DNA of 60,156 bases, from assembly GCA_964429805.1 (NCBI GenBank), contig CAYSDH010000012.1, positions 1-60,156 of the forward strand, written 5' to 3'. This document shows positions 25,487 through 33,581 of the stretch, in pieces. Both the position numbers and the translations under genes were made by a program. A model generated the notes under the pieces. That model made no database searches, was not told the DNA's origin, and worked only from the letters and a program-made list of their open reading frames with translations. Each line of letters starts with the position of its first letter. The first letter of the stretch is position 1. This stretch comes from CAYSDH01 sp964429805. GTDB taxonomy: Bacteria > Bacteroidota > Bacteroidia > Flavobacteriales_D > JABDKJ01.

Positions 25487-26572
25487 ATGAAGAAGAATAT
25501 ACTAGATAAGAAATCGATTAATTTTTTCGAAAAGTACATCAATAATGCCTCTCCTACGGGCTTTGAAAGCGAAGGTCAAAAGCTATGGCTCAAGTACCTA
25601 AAGCCATATATAGACGACTATATAGTAGACACTTATGGGACAGTAGCTGGAATTATTAATCCAGGAAAAAAGTACAAAGTAGTAATTGAAGCGCATGCTG
25701 ATGAAATCTCTTGGTTTGTGCATTACATCACCAAAGATGGTTTTATCTACCTGAAGAGAAATGGTGGTTCTGATCATCAAATCGCTCCGTCAAAGAGAGT
25801 AAACATCCATACTGACAAGGGGTACGTGAAGGCCGTGTTTGGCTGGCCAGCTATCCACACGAGAACTATGTCAACGGAGAAGCCGCCAAAATTGGAGAAT
25901 ATATTTCTAGACTGTGGCTGCAAGAGCAAAGAGGAAATAGAGAAGCTTGGCGTCCACGTAGGCTGCGTGGTGACGTATGAGGATGAATTCATGATTCTCA
26001 ACAAGAATTACTATGTAGGTAGAGCGATGGACAATCGTGCAGGTGGATTCATGATTGCTCAAGTTGCAAAAATGCTCAAGGAGAATAAGGACAAGCTACC
26101 GTTCAGCCTCTATGTGGTCAACTCTGTGCAAGAGGAAATTGGACTGCGTGGTGCTCAAATGATATCTGAAACGATAAAACCTGATGTAGCCATTGTGACA
26201 GATGTGTGCCATGACACCCAAACTCCTATGATTGACAAGGTCGCTCAAGGTGACCTTAGTGCCGGTGCTGGTCCGGTGGTGAGTTATGGCCCTGCGGTTC
26301 AAAACAACCTGCTAGACCTCATAATCGGTCAGGCGAAAAAGAACAAAATTCCTTTTCAGAGACTAGCCGCTAGTCGCAGCACAGGAACTGATACAGACGC
26401 CTTTGCGTACTCGTCAGGAGGTGTTGCTTCTGCGCTTATCTCCCTGCCACTCAGATACATGCACACCACTGTAGAAATGGTGCATAAGGATGACGTAGAG
26501 AACGTAATCAAGCTTATATATCAGAGTGTCAAAGCGATAAAGAACAATCAAGACTTCAGATATCTGAAGTAA
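25487..26572 (+). CDS. M42-family metallopeptidase (glutamyl aminopeptidase/deblocking aminopeptidase type)
   Basis: 361 residues. M42 motifs: EAHADEISWFVHYI (metal His/Asp), YYVGRAMDNRAGGF (bridging Asp), VNSVQEEIGLRGAQ (catalytic Glu pair), VTDVCHDTQTP and MHTTVEMVHKDDVE (metal His). It is a cytosolic di-zinc aminopeptidase, usually a large tetrahedral assembly, that trims peptides. There is no signal peptide. A TTG at 25439-25441, 17 bases and TACATTCG (25459-25466) may be its promoter, with one mismatch in the -7 box. Confidence 0.92.
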   Translation: MKKNILDKKSINFFEKYINNASPTGFESEGQKLWLKYLKPYIDDYIVDTYGTVAGIINPGKKYKVVIEAHADEISWFVHYITKDGFIYLKRNGGSDHQIAPSKRVNIHTDKGYVKAVFGWPAIHTRTMSTEKPPKLENIFLDCGCKSKEEIEKLGVHVGCVVTYEDEFMILNKNYYVGRAMDNRAGGFMIAQVAKMLKENKDKLPFSLYVVNSVQEEIGLRGAQMISETIKPDVAIVTDVCHDTQTPMIDKVAQGDLSAGAGPVVSYGPAVQNNLLDLIIGQAKKNKIPFQRLAASRSTGTDTDAFAYSSGGVASALISLPLRYMHTTVEMVHKDDVENVIKLIYQSVKAIKNNQDFRYLK

Positions 26573-26599
26573 TTAGTCGCGTCAAAAGGGTCATTTCAT

Positions 26600-26607
26600 T
26601 AAATTTG
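26600..26607 (+). promoter_or_regulatory. -7 promoter box TAAATTTG before the Cys-repeat lipoprotein
   Basis: Exact TAnnTTTG match, 32 bases before the ATG at 26640. Confidence 0.5.
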
Positions 26608-26639
26608 GGGGATTCTCAAGAACAGAATACTGCCTTCAG

Positions 26640-26963
26640 ATGAAAAAACTACTACTCGTTTTTGCTCTTCCCTTGACCTTCACGGTTCATTCGTGCTATG
26701 AACCTGATGCGGTTAGAGACGAGGATTTGCCCGGTTTGCTCCAGCAATCTTGTTTTGACGGTGTAGCGAGTGGTGGTGAGACCTCTGTAGATTGTGGTGG
26801 TCCATGTCCTCCTTGCGCCAGTTGCAGTGACGGAGTTCAAAACCAAGGTGAGGTTTTTGTTGATTGTGGTGGCCCTTGTCCAGCATGTCCTTCATGTTTT
26901 GATGGAATACAGAATCAAGGTGAAACAGGTATCGACTGCGGAGGTCCTTGCCCAGATTGCTGA
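26640..26963 (+). CDS. Small lipoprotein with three cysteine-rich DCGGPC repeats
   Basis: 107 residues. The N-terminus MKKLLLVFALPLTFTVHSC fits a lipoprotein signal with Cys19 as the lipidated residue. The rest is three copies of a 22-24-residue unit: C-x-D-G-(V/I)-x-x-x-G-E-x-x-(V/I)-D-C-G-G-P-C-P-x-C. Each unit has four Cys, enough for two disulfides or a metal site. Comparable repeats occur in Bacteroidota and myxobacterial surface proteins, usually as part of larger proteins; here they are the entire protein. Function unknown. It ends at a strong terminator. Confidence 0.8.
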   Translation: MKKLLLVFALPLTFTVHSCYEPDAVRDEDLPGLLQQSCFDGVASGGETSVDCGGPCPPCASCSDGVQNQGEVFVDCGGPCPACPSCFDGIQNQGETGIDCGGPCPDC

Positions 26964-27000
26964 AAAAAAGACGGTGACTATTCAGCCACCGTCTTCTTCT
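26962..27000. terminator. Bidirectional intrinsic terminator
   Basis: AAGACGGTG ... CACCGTCTT form a 9-pair stem with A-run on one side and T-rich sequence on the other, between the convergent genes ending at 26963 and 27024. Confidence 0.85.
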
Positions 27001-27023
27001 AAAACTATTTTCTAATCAGCTGT

Positions 27024-28811
27024 TTATCTGATCACGAGCTTTCGAGTGAACAACTGCTGACCCATCTTTAATTGGACCATGTACACGCCTTGGTCATAGG
27101 TTGATGCGTCAATAAAGAATTTCTTTTCTCCGGCAGGCAGCTCACCAGCAAAGATTGTCTCAACTTCTTGACCTACAATGTTATTGAGAGTCAATGTCAC
27201 CTGTGCCGCTCGCGGAAGCTCTATCGGAAACACCGTAATGGCATTTGCCGGGTTAGGATAGATGGCAAGAAGTGGATTAAATCCATCAAGCTCATCAACA
27301 GAAATGATGGTGCCAATCTCAAAAGTCCAGAAGCCGTCAGGCGCAACCATTGGTCGGCTGAGTTCTTTTCCTGAAGTAGCAACTCCATGCACATAGTAGT
27401 CTATAACCGCACCAGAAGGCTGAGCTGGGATGTAACCCGTCCAGGTATTTTCAGATGGGTTAGTTTCAGACATAGCCACCATAGAAAACGCACCACCATC
27501 TACTCTGTAGTATAGCTCTCCAGCAGAAATTCCGCTGGCATGGTTAATCAGGGCATTGACCTCGTAGTCCACTGTTGTCTCTTCAGTATCAGCAAGTGGC
27601 TGGTGCACGATGTGCATAGGGTCGTTCACTCCGACTGCCTTGGTGATACAATGTATGGCACCGCTCAACTGAATGATGTCATTACACTCAATACCCTGCA
27701 CATTATAACCTGGCAGTAGACCTTCAATAATCTCTAAGGCTGGGCCGTCATACTGCGCCTCATAGGTAGGCACAAGTACAGTTTTGTTTACAAAGACCAT
27801 GTTAGAGTAGGTTCTGTAATCACCATTTGAGTTTGGAAAAGAACCTCCTTCTGGTGGCATCTGAATGCGCTCTACCTTATATGGTGTACCAAAGGGAGAG
27901 GTATAATTATCAAGTACATACTCAAGATTTGCCTCTATCTGCGGCCCATCAGCCACACCACTCGGATACTCACCCATCAGGATAGTTTCTTCATCCATGA
28001 GCTTCATGTGCATGTCAATGTGATGAATGGCATCAAAAGGCAGCACATCCATTTTGATGTAGGTGTCAATACCCATGAATTCTTCCAAAATGTCATTAAT
28101 CTCATCTAGGGAGTGGTCAGGATACTGTGTACCCCAGAATGTATTTCCGCCTTCGTTTTCTTCAATAATAAGCTCAGAGCTAAATGCTGTTCCCATTCCG
28201 TCTACCATGAAGTTACCTCCAGTAGCCATCAGGTCCCATGGTGCTTCGGTAGTCGCATATAGAGGCACACCTTTATACGCAGCTATTCCTTCTGGAGTGG
28301 CATCATCTGAAGGTCTATTTCTGTTGTAAATCCAGTCGACCATGATTGGGTCTTCGACATCATTCTTGTAGGCCGTCCATGCACCGTAATCTCTTCCCCA
28401 GATAGAGTTAGAGTTGATGTCTAGAATGGTGATGTTATCCAAATCGTCAAACGGAGCGCCTCCGGCATTGTTGCTGTTCAAGTAGTTAGTCACTTGATTA
28501 GAATTATCAGCAATGATGATTACCTCACACTCCTCTTTGGCGTGAAATGCAATCTGCTTGAGAATGTGACTAAACCCTTCCCAAGTAATAATGAGAGATT
28601 GTATCTCTTCCCACTCGGCCATGGTGCGCACGTCAAATGATGGTGGGATTGTGATGGCATTTCCTAGTAGACCTTTTTCTTGATCTACGGGTTCATTGAC
28701 CTCAAACGGGTCAAGTTCATGACCAAGAACATTGTTGTTAGTCTCTTGTGCAAAAATGACTGTTGTCATTAATCCGAAGAAAGCCAGTAGTAGTGATTTT
28801 TTCATTTTCAT
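27024..28811 (-). CDS. Secreted peptidylarginine deiminase-like enzyme (PPAD/agmatine deiminase family) with T9SS type A domain
   Basis: 595 residues. Signal peptide ends FAQ (22). The guanidino-modifying fold shows WGRDYG (Asp141), GGNFMVDG, HHIDMH (His264, Asp266), YSNMVFVNKTVLVPTY and the nucleophile AIHCITKAVG (Cys388). After the GRDYG Asp, 23 and 25 residues on, come Arg164 and Arg166 in IYNRNRP. As I recall, Porphyromonas gingivalis PPAD has the carboxylate-binding Arg152/Arg154 pair 22 and 24 residues after Asp130, so this looks closer to PPAD than to agmatine deiminase. An Ig-like region follows (about 405-500) and then a T9SS type A domain (LLAIYPNPANAI... RKLVIR). It would convert peptide arginine to citrulline outside the cell. 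Confidence 0.88.
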   Translation of the reverse strand: MKMKKSLLLAFFGLMTTVIFAQETNNNVLGHELDPFEVNEPVDQEKGLLGNAITIPPSFDVRTMAEWEEIQSLIITWEGFSHILKQIAFHAKEECEVIIIADNSNQVTNYLNSNNAGGAPFDDLDNITILDINSNSIWGRDYGAWTAYKNDVEDPIMVDWIYNRNRPSDDATPEGIAAYKGVPLYATTEAPWDLMATGGNFMVDGMGTAFSSELIIEENEGGNTFWGTQYPDHSLDEINDILEEFMGIDTYIKMDVLPFDAIHHIDMHMKLMDEETILMGEYPSGVADGPQIEANLEYVLDNYTSPFGTPYKVERIQMPPEGGSFPNSNGDYRTYSNMVFVNKTVLVPTYEAQYDGPALEIIEGLLPGYNVQGIECNDIIQLSGAIHCITKAVGVNDPMHIVHQPLADTEETTVDYEVNALINHASGISAGELYYRVDGGAFSMVAMSETNPSENTWTGYIPAQPSGAVIDYYVHGVATSGKELSRPMVAPDGFWTFEIGTIISVDELDGFNPLLAIYPNPANAITVFPIELPRAAQVTLTLNNIVGQEVETIFAGELPAGEKKFFIDASTYDQGVYMVQLKMGQQLFTRKLVIR

Positions 28812-28861
28812 AATTCTATTTGCAGCCTCTAAGTTACGATAGAGGAGGTTGTTAAGACAGT

Positions 28862-29518
28862 TTAACTTGAGCTTCTTATTCGAATCCTATTTTCCAATTC
28901 GCTAAGCGCCAAAGCAGGAACATCATGGGTTCCTTTGAAGTGAAGCAGATCGTAGCTTATTTCCTTTTCATCTAGCTGTCGGAGATGTGTGTTTAAGCGC
29001 TCATCATTAATGAACTCATCTTCATCTCCGCATGCGATATGGACGGACATTTTTTCAATCTTCTCTTTTCGTACTCCCAGATTGACATCCTTAGGGAATG
29101 CACCCGCCCACATGACCAAATGATTGACTGATTGCTGAGTGCTCATTGCCCAGCGCCCGATTGTTGCTGTTCCTTGAGAAAAGCCAAAAGCGACAAACTC
29201 ATAGTGACTTGTCGCTTGCTTTAATTCCTTTGACACAACTTGGTCGAGGTAGTTGACGTAATTTAGAATATCAGTTTCACGATTCTCTTTAGTCATCCAT
29301 GAGGCTCCTACCCTTCCCTCTGTACCATTGAGATAAAAACGATGAAGACCTTCAGGAAAAATAAGAAAGTGCTCTTCGCCAAGGTGCTGAAATTTTCGTT
29401 TGAAATACTCCGACAAGTGACCGTAACCATGACAAACGAGCCAAACGTACTTCGTATGCTCACCAAGTGTGCCCTGAGTATAATAGCGCGCACGACATGA
29501 AAAGTCTACATAATCCAT
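28862..29518 (-). CDS. Alpha/beta hydrolase, phospholipase/carboxylesterase family
   Basis: 218 residues. VWLVCHGYGHLSEYF gives the oxyanion region, FVAFGFSQGTATIGRW the nucleophile elbow (GFSQG), IACGDEDEFI the acid and KGTHDVP the His. This matches the YpfH/carboxylesterase 2-like group that cleaves short acyl esters. Cytosolic; substrate unknown. The gene lies 50 bases after the deiminase start, on the same strand and upstream in transcription. Confidence 0.88.
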   Translation of the reverse strand: MDYVDFSCRARYYTQGTLGEHTKYVWLVCHGYGHLSEYFKRKFQHLGEEHFLIFPEGLHRFYLNGTEGRVGASWMTKENRETDILNYVNYLDQVVSKELKQATSHYEFVAFGFSQGTATIGRWAMSTQQSVNHLVMWAGAFPKDVNLGVRKEKIEKMSVHIACGDEDEFINDERLNTHLRQLDEKEISYDLLHFKGTHDVPALALSELENRIRIRSSS

Positions 29519-29574
29519 GAAGGAAGAATGGTGTATCAGTAAAATGTGAGAGAGTCAGATTACCCTGACCGAAA

Positions 29575-30363
29575 TCACTTTTTAGTAAACTCTTCGATAG
29601 AAGAATCAAAAGTGAGGTAGTATGTGCTCTTTCTGAGATTAGAGACATTTACTTCAGAGTCAAAACCCTTCTTCGTAATCTGACCATACTTATTGTAGAT
29701 CTCGAATGAGGTTTTTTCAGAAAACTTAATTCTGTTCTTTTTCTTGTCGTAAGTGTAAGAGATAGGACTTGCCGTTGACTCAAAAGTAACGGCCTCCGAA
29801 GCTCTCACTTTACCACCAAAACTCTTTTGGATAACTCTCAACTTATTGGTCCCAGAGATTGGCACAGCTTGAAACTGGTATTCATTGACGTTTGAGGTTC
29901 CCAGTCCTTGCACTTCACCGATGGTGACCCACTTGTTCCATTTAAACTGCTGAACTACAAATGGTAACTCTCCTTGCTCATTGGCTGTAGTCCATTTAAG
30001 CATTCCATCGGTCGAACAACTAATCTGCTGAACTTCAAAGGTAGGCTTGGGCTCTAGCGCCTCTGGATTGAGCACCTTTGGCTCACAACCATCTTTAAAT
30101 TTTATTTGAACTTCTACATCATCACCCATGTCAAAACCATACTGAGTAAGGTCTATTTCAAAGGCGTCTGAATTTACTTCGTCTGCAGAAATGTCACCAT
30201 TAACGGTTATTTCGAAGACACAATATCCAACTCCCGTGGCAGACTTGCCATTGAGGATAAATAGATTTCGCAATTGGTACTTTCCTTGAACCACGATGAC
30301 TCCAGAAAATGCATATGAGCCAATGAACAGGGCGATAAGCAGTAAACCGAGATGTTTTTTCAT
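29575..30363 (-). CDS. Secreted protein of unknown function with C-terminal domain resembling a T9SS sorting domain
   Basis: 262 residues. Signal peptide MKKHLGLLLIALFIGSYAFS. The body is beta-rich; residues about 115-190 (CSTDGMLKWTTANEQGELPFVVQQFKW...) look like a fibronectin/Ig-like module of the kind common before sorting domains. The C-terminus (KFSEKTSFEIYNKYGQITKKG... STYYLTFDSSIEEFTKK) has the N-x-x-G-x-x-x-x-K-G turn of type A domains but is short. T9SS export is therefore possible, not certain. Confidence 0.65.
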   Translation of the reverse strand: MKKHLGLLLIALFIGSYAFSGVIVVQGKYQLRNLFILNGKSATGVGYCVFEITVNGDISADEVNSDAFEIDLTQYGFDMGDDVEVQIKFKDGCEPKVLNPEALEPKPTFEVQQISCSTDGMLKWTTANEQGELPFVVQQFKWNKWVTIGEVQGLGTSNVNEYQFQAVPISGTNKLRVIQKSFGGKVRASEAVTFESTASPISYTYDKKKNRIKFSEKTSFEIYNKYGQITKKGFDSEVNVSNLRKSTYYLTFDSSIEEFTKK

Positions 30364-30384
30364 TTCACTGTTTAGTTAGATTCA

Positions 30385-30392
30385 CAAATATA
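30385..30392 (-). promoter_or_regulatory. -7 promoter box (TATATTTG on minus strand)
   Basis: CAAATATA on the plus strand, 21 bases before the start codon of the secreted protein ending at 29575. Confidence 0.5.
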
Positions 30393-30433
30393 AGAGTAGA
30401 ACTAGACTATATGCCTATAAAATCGTGCCGTAT

Positions 30434-31030
30434 TCACACGGTTGTTAACAAATCTCCTCTAAAAGACGATGCATCCCTCACCATGTCTGGAAAGAACAAA
30501 TCAAAGGAATCAGACAGCGTATCATAATGCTCCTCCAACACCTCTATGGCATTCTCCATGTTAGATTCATATCTGGTTCGCTTAGAAATACCCGCAAACG
30601 CGCGCCCCAAACCATCAAAACTTCTGTACTTCAACAGCCAGCCCCCTTCTCTCATGCCTTGATAGAGGCGCAGGACTTTGGGAGGAAAATAATCTAAATG
30701 AGGCTCAAAAGCGCTGAACTGATTGTCTAGAAAACCTTCTAAATCACCCACTCCGTAAGTCTCCCACTTCATGGCCAAAAAATGATCGTGGTACATGTCG
30801 AGCACCACACCAGCGTACTTTCTAAAGTATGGCCTGAGTAAGGTTTTCATTTCAAGATTGACCGTGTGATCGTCAGCATAACCATCAATAAACCGATGTA
30901 GCTTTACCCCGTTTTGCATGGCAGGCGGCAAGTCGGTAGGAATTCGACCTTTTACTCCATCTCCTATGAAATTGCCCACAGTAACCTCAATATCATTGCC
31001 CGAAAGAAGAAGATGTGCGAGATAATTCAT
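30434..31030 (-). CDS. ACP phosphodiesterase-like protein (AcpH/DUF479 family)
   Basis: 198 residues. The start MNYLAHLLLSGNDIEVTVGNFIGDGVKGR is the AcpH signature, followed by GVKLHRFIDGYADDH and DMYHDHFLAMKW with His/Asp metal-ligand candidates of this HD-like fold. AcpH removes the phosphopantetheine arm from acyl carrier protein in Escherichia coli; in Bacteroidota the role is by homology only. It is divergent from the LytS-type kinase. Confidence 0.88.
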   Translation of the reverse strand: MNYLAHLLLSGNDIEVTVGNFIGDGVKGRIPTDLPPAMQNGVKLHRFIDGYADDHTVNLEMKTLLRPYFRKYAGVVLDMYHDHFLAMKWETYGVGDLEGFLDNQFSAFEPHLDYFPPKVLRLYQGMREGGWLLKYRSFDGLGRAFAGISKRTRYESNMENAIEVLEEHYDTLSDSFDLFFPDMVRDASSFRGDLLTTV

Positions 31031-31121
31031 GAAGGGGATTTTTCCACTTAAACCACTGACTGACCTCTCATGTAGCTCAGCGAGTCAATTGCATAGGTAA
31101 GGATTATATTTAACCACGCGC

Positions 31122-32201
31122 GTGGCAGAAGACAGGAAATATTATTGGTTTGCTCAGGTGACAGCTTGGGGCATTTGGTCAGGTCTACTGGGCTTGTTCA
31201 ACTATGTAAACGACATTTTTGGGCCAGTTGAAGTGGCTGTCATTTCTCTCATCATATTGATGCTCGGCATCGGTCTATCACACGCTTATCGCTGGTTCAT
31301 GATTAGTGACCGTTGGCTCAGACTTCCGCTAATGAGATTGTTTCCAAGAGCGGTAATCGGATCATTAGTCTGCGGTACAATCTACACACTGGCTTTGGCT
31401 TCTATACTTGACCTATTTTTCTCTAGGCCCGACTCTGCGGTTATTCTTGGGGCTCAATATGACCTGCTTTTCCAACTACTAGTCACATGGATACTCATCT
31501 TCATGATTTGGTCTGCCGCCTACTTGGCTTATAATTATGTGCGCAATTATGAGCACGAAGAAATCAAGAATCTCAAATTAGAATCGACCTCATTGAAGCT
31601 CGAATCGAGCAGAAATGAAATGGAGCTAAATAGTCTTCGCGCCCAGCTAAACCCGCACTTTATGTTTAATGCCATGAATAGCATTAGGGCGCTTATAAAT
31701 GAAGACCCCGAGCTGGCCAAAAACGCAGTAACCAAGCTCTCCAACATTCTGCGCAACACATTGATATCAGGAAAAAAGAACACCGTAACGCTTGAGGAAG
31801 AAATGGCCATAGTAAAAGACCACTTAGCACTAGAAAAGATACGGTATGAAGAACGCCTGTCCATTAAGTTTGACATACAACCGGGCTTGATGAGTTTTAA
31901 AATCCCTCCGCTCGTGATACAAACGTTGGTAGAGAATGGAATCAAACATGGCGTATCTAAAATTACCGAGGGAGGCCTCCTGCAGATTGAGGTCAAATCA
32001 AAAAATGACTGCCTGCATGTTGTCGTAGAAAATAGTGGTCAACTCCAAGAAAACGCGCGCTCTGAGACTGGCATTGGACTAGATAATGCCAAGAAGAGAC
32101 TAAAAATAATGTACGGATCTAGCGCCTCTCTGTTGATTAAAAACAAAAACGAATCAACGGTGAGAACTGAACTGATAATTCCTGAATACACGAAAGAATG
32201 A
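31122..32201 (+). CDS. LytS/YehU-type membrane sensor histidine kinase
   Basis: 359 residues, with a GTG start at 31122. Four hydrophobic helices occupy about residues 8-140, then a coiled coil (IKNLKLESTSLKLESSRNE), then the His_kinase motif LRAQLNPHFMFNAMNSIRALI with the phospho-accepting His, and an ATPase domain with VENGIKHGVSK and GIGLDNAKKRLKIMYG. The signal is not known. Its TGA overlaps the ATG of the LytTR regulator by 4 bases. A TATATTTA sequence at 31105-31112 is a near match to the -7 box. Confidence 0.94.
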   Translation: MAEDRKYYWFAQVTAWGIWSGLLGLFNYVNDIFGPVEVAVISLIILMLGIGLSHAYRWFMISDRWLRLPLMRLFPRAVIGSLVCGTIYTLALASILDLFFSRPDSAVILGAQYDLLFQLLVTWILIFMIWSAAYLAYNYVRNYEHEEIKNLKLESTSLKLESSRNEMELNSLRAQLNPHFMFNAMNSIRALINEDPELAKNAVTKLSNILRNTLISGKKNTVTLEEEMAIVKDHLALEKIRYEERLSIKFDIQPGLMSFKIPPLVIQTLVENGIKHGVSKITEGGLLQIEVKSKNDCLHVVVENSGQLQENARSETGIGLDNAKKRLKIMYGSSASLLIKNKNESTVRTELIIPEYTKE

Positions 32202-32920
32202 GAGCACTTATAATAGATGATGAGCGCTTGGCTCGAAAGGAACTCAGCGGCATGCTCAAACAGTTTGTTCATATTGACATAGTTGGCGAATGCAGTAATG
32301 GCGAAGAGGCGGTAAAGAAAATTGAAGCACTGAGACCCGACCTCATTTTCCTAGACATACAGATGCCGGGAAAAGATGGGTTTGAGGTGCTATCAGAATT
32401 GAGCTTCGTGCCTAAGGTGATTTTCGTGACTGCCTATGATGAGTTTGCACTAAAAGCCTTTGAGGTGAGTGCGCTTGACTATCTGCTAAAACCGGTTGAG
32501 ACTGAGCGCTTGGCCGATGCGCTCAAGCGATTGGAAAATGATGAGTCTGAGGAAAGTAAAAAGGACATGGCTCAGCTATCAAGACTGAGTGAGTTTGACC
32601 AAATATTTTTGAAAGATGGCGACAAGTGCTGGTTTGTCTCGCTGAGTGAGATTAGTAAATTTCAATCTGAAGGAAACTACGTGAGGGTTTACTTTAAAGG
32701 AGTAAAACCCATGATATTAAAATCGCTCAACACGCTGGAAACCAGATTAGACTCAAAGGTGTTTTTCAGAGCCAACCGAAAATTCATCATCAATCTTAAA
32801 TGGATAGACAAGATGGAAAACTGGTTTAACGGAGGTCTAAAAGTGTATTTGAAAGACGGATCTGAAGTTGAAGTTTCCAGACGCCAAGCAGCTAAATTTA
32901 AGGAGGCGCTCAGTATATGA
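32198..32920 (+). CDS. LytTR-family response regulator
   Basis: 240 residues. Receiver domain: ALIIDDERLAR, phospho-acceptor Asp in LIFLDIQMPGKDG, VTAYDEFALKAFEVSALDYLLKP. The C-terminal LytTR DNA-binding domain starts near DQIFLKDGDKCWFVSLSEI and includes FQSEGNYVRVYF, FFRANRKFIINLKWI and the final VEVSRRQAAKFKEAL. It pairs with the kinase upstream through an ATGA overlap. Confidence 0.95.
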   Translation: MRALIIDDERLARKELSGMLKQFVHIDIVGECSNGEEAVKKIEALRPDLIFLDIQMPGKDGFEVLSELSFVPKVIFVTAYDEFALKAFEVSALDYLLKPVETERLADALKRLENDESEESKKDMAQLSRLSEFDQIFLKDGDKCWFVSLSEISKFQSEGNYVRVYFKGVKPMILKSLNTLETRLDSKVFFRANRKFIINLKWIDKMENWFNGGLKVYLKDGSEVEVSRRQAAKFKEALSI

Positions 32921-32927
32921 TTAATTC

Positions 32928-32935
32928 TACTTTTG
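32928..32935 (+). promoter_or_regulatory. -7 promoter box TACTTTTG before the ompH-like gene
   Basis: Exact TAnnTTTG match 25 bases before the ATG at 32961; suggests the chaperone gene has its own promoter apart from the two-component pair. Confidence 0.5.
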
Positions 32936-32960
32936 TCAGCGCTTAAAATCGAGAACAATT

Positions 32961-33581
32961 ATGACAAAGTTCAACAGCATTCTTTCAGTGATACTCGCCT
33001 TGGCAGTGGCCTACTTGCTTTTTGACAAGTTTAACTCTGCCGAACCAGAGGTTGTTGACACACCTGCAATAGTGAAAGAAACTACTGATGTGGTCAGTGA
33101 AAACCGTGGACTGATTGCCTACATCGACATTGACTCGCTCAACGAAAATTACCATCTGCTTGATGAGAATTATGAGCAGCTTGATAAGTTCAGAAGAAAA
33201 ATAGAAGGCGGACTGCAGCGCAGAATGAACAATGCCCAGAGCAAGATAGAGTCATACAGAGAGTCTATCACAACCGAAGAGCAGTACATGCAGGCGCAGC
33301 AGGAACTTCAAAATGACCAGCTTGCCATTCAAAAATATCAAGAAGACAAGGCCATTGAGCTGGCTGAAATGGAGCAAAACCTCCAACTAGGGTTGTACAC
33401 CAGGTTAGAAGCTTTTCTAGAGGATTTTAATCGTGAAAATGGCTACGACTATGTGGTTGGCTATCAGAAAGGTGGTCAAGTGCTGTACAGAAACAATCAG
33501 CTAAACATCACCGACCAAGTGATAGATGGACTCAATGCTATCTATGATGCCGAGCAGTTAGAGGAAGAGAAAGCCGAGTAA
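32961..33581 (+). CDS. OmpH/Skp-family periplasmic chaperone-like protein
   Basis: 206 residues. N-terminal membrane segment ILSVILALAVAYLLF, then LIAYIDIDSLNENYHLL, the OmpH opening strand, followed by a long coiled-coil region (about residues 75-150, charged Gln/Glu/Lys-rich) and a closing YDYVVGYQKGGQVLYRNNQLNITDQVIDGLN typical of Bacteroidota OmpH. Skp holds unfolded outer-membrane proteins. Here the signal segment may remain as an anchor. Its TAA (33579-33581) directly abuts the reverse-strand stop of the helicase. Confidence 0.87.
   Translation: MTKFNSILSVILALAVAYLLFDKFNSAEPEVVDTPAIVKETTDVVSENRGLIAYIDIDSLNENYHLLDENYEQLDKFRRKIEGGLQRRMNNAQSKIESYRESITTEEQYMQAQQELQNDQLAIQKYQEDKAIELAEMEQNLQLGLYTRLEAFLEDFNRENGYDYVVGYQKGGQVLYRNNQLNITDQVIDGLNAIYDAEQLEEEKAE

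Noticed and set aside
28820..28850. CCTCTA...TAGAGG inverted repeat upstream of the deiminase
   Set aside because: Six pairs with a large loop and no partner site; too weak to call an operator.
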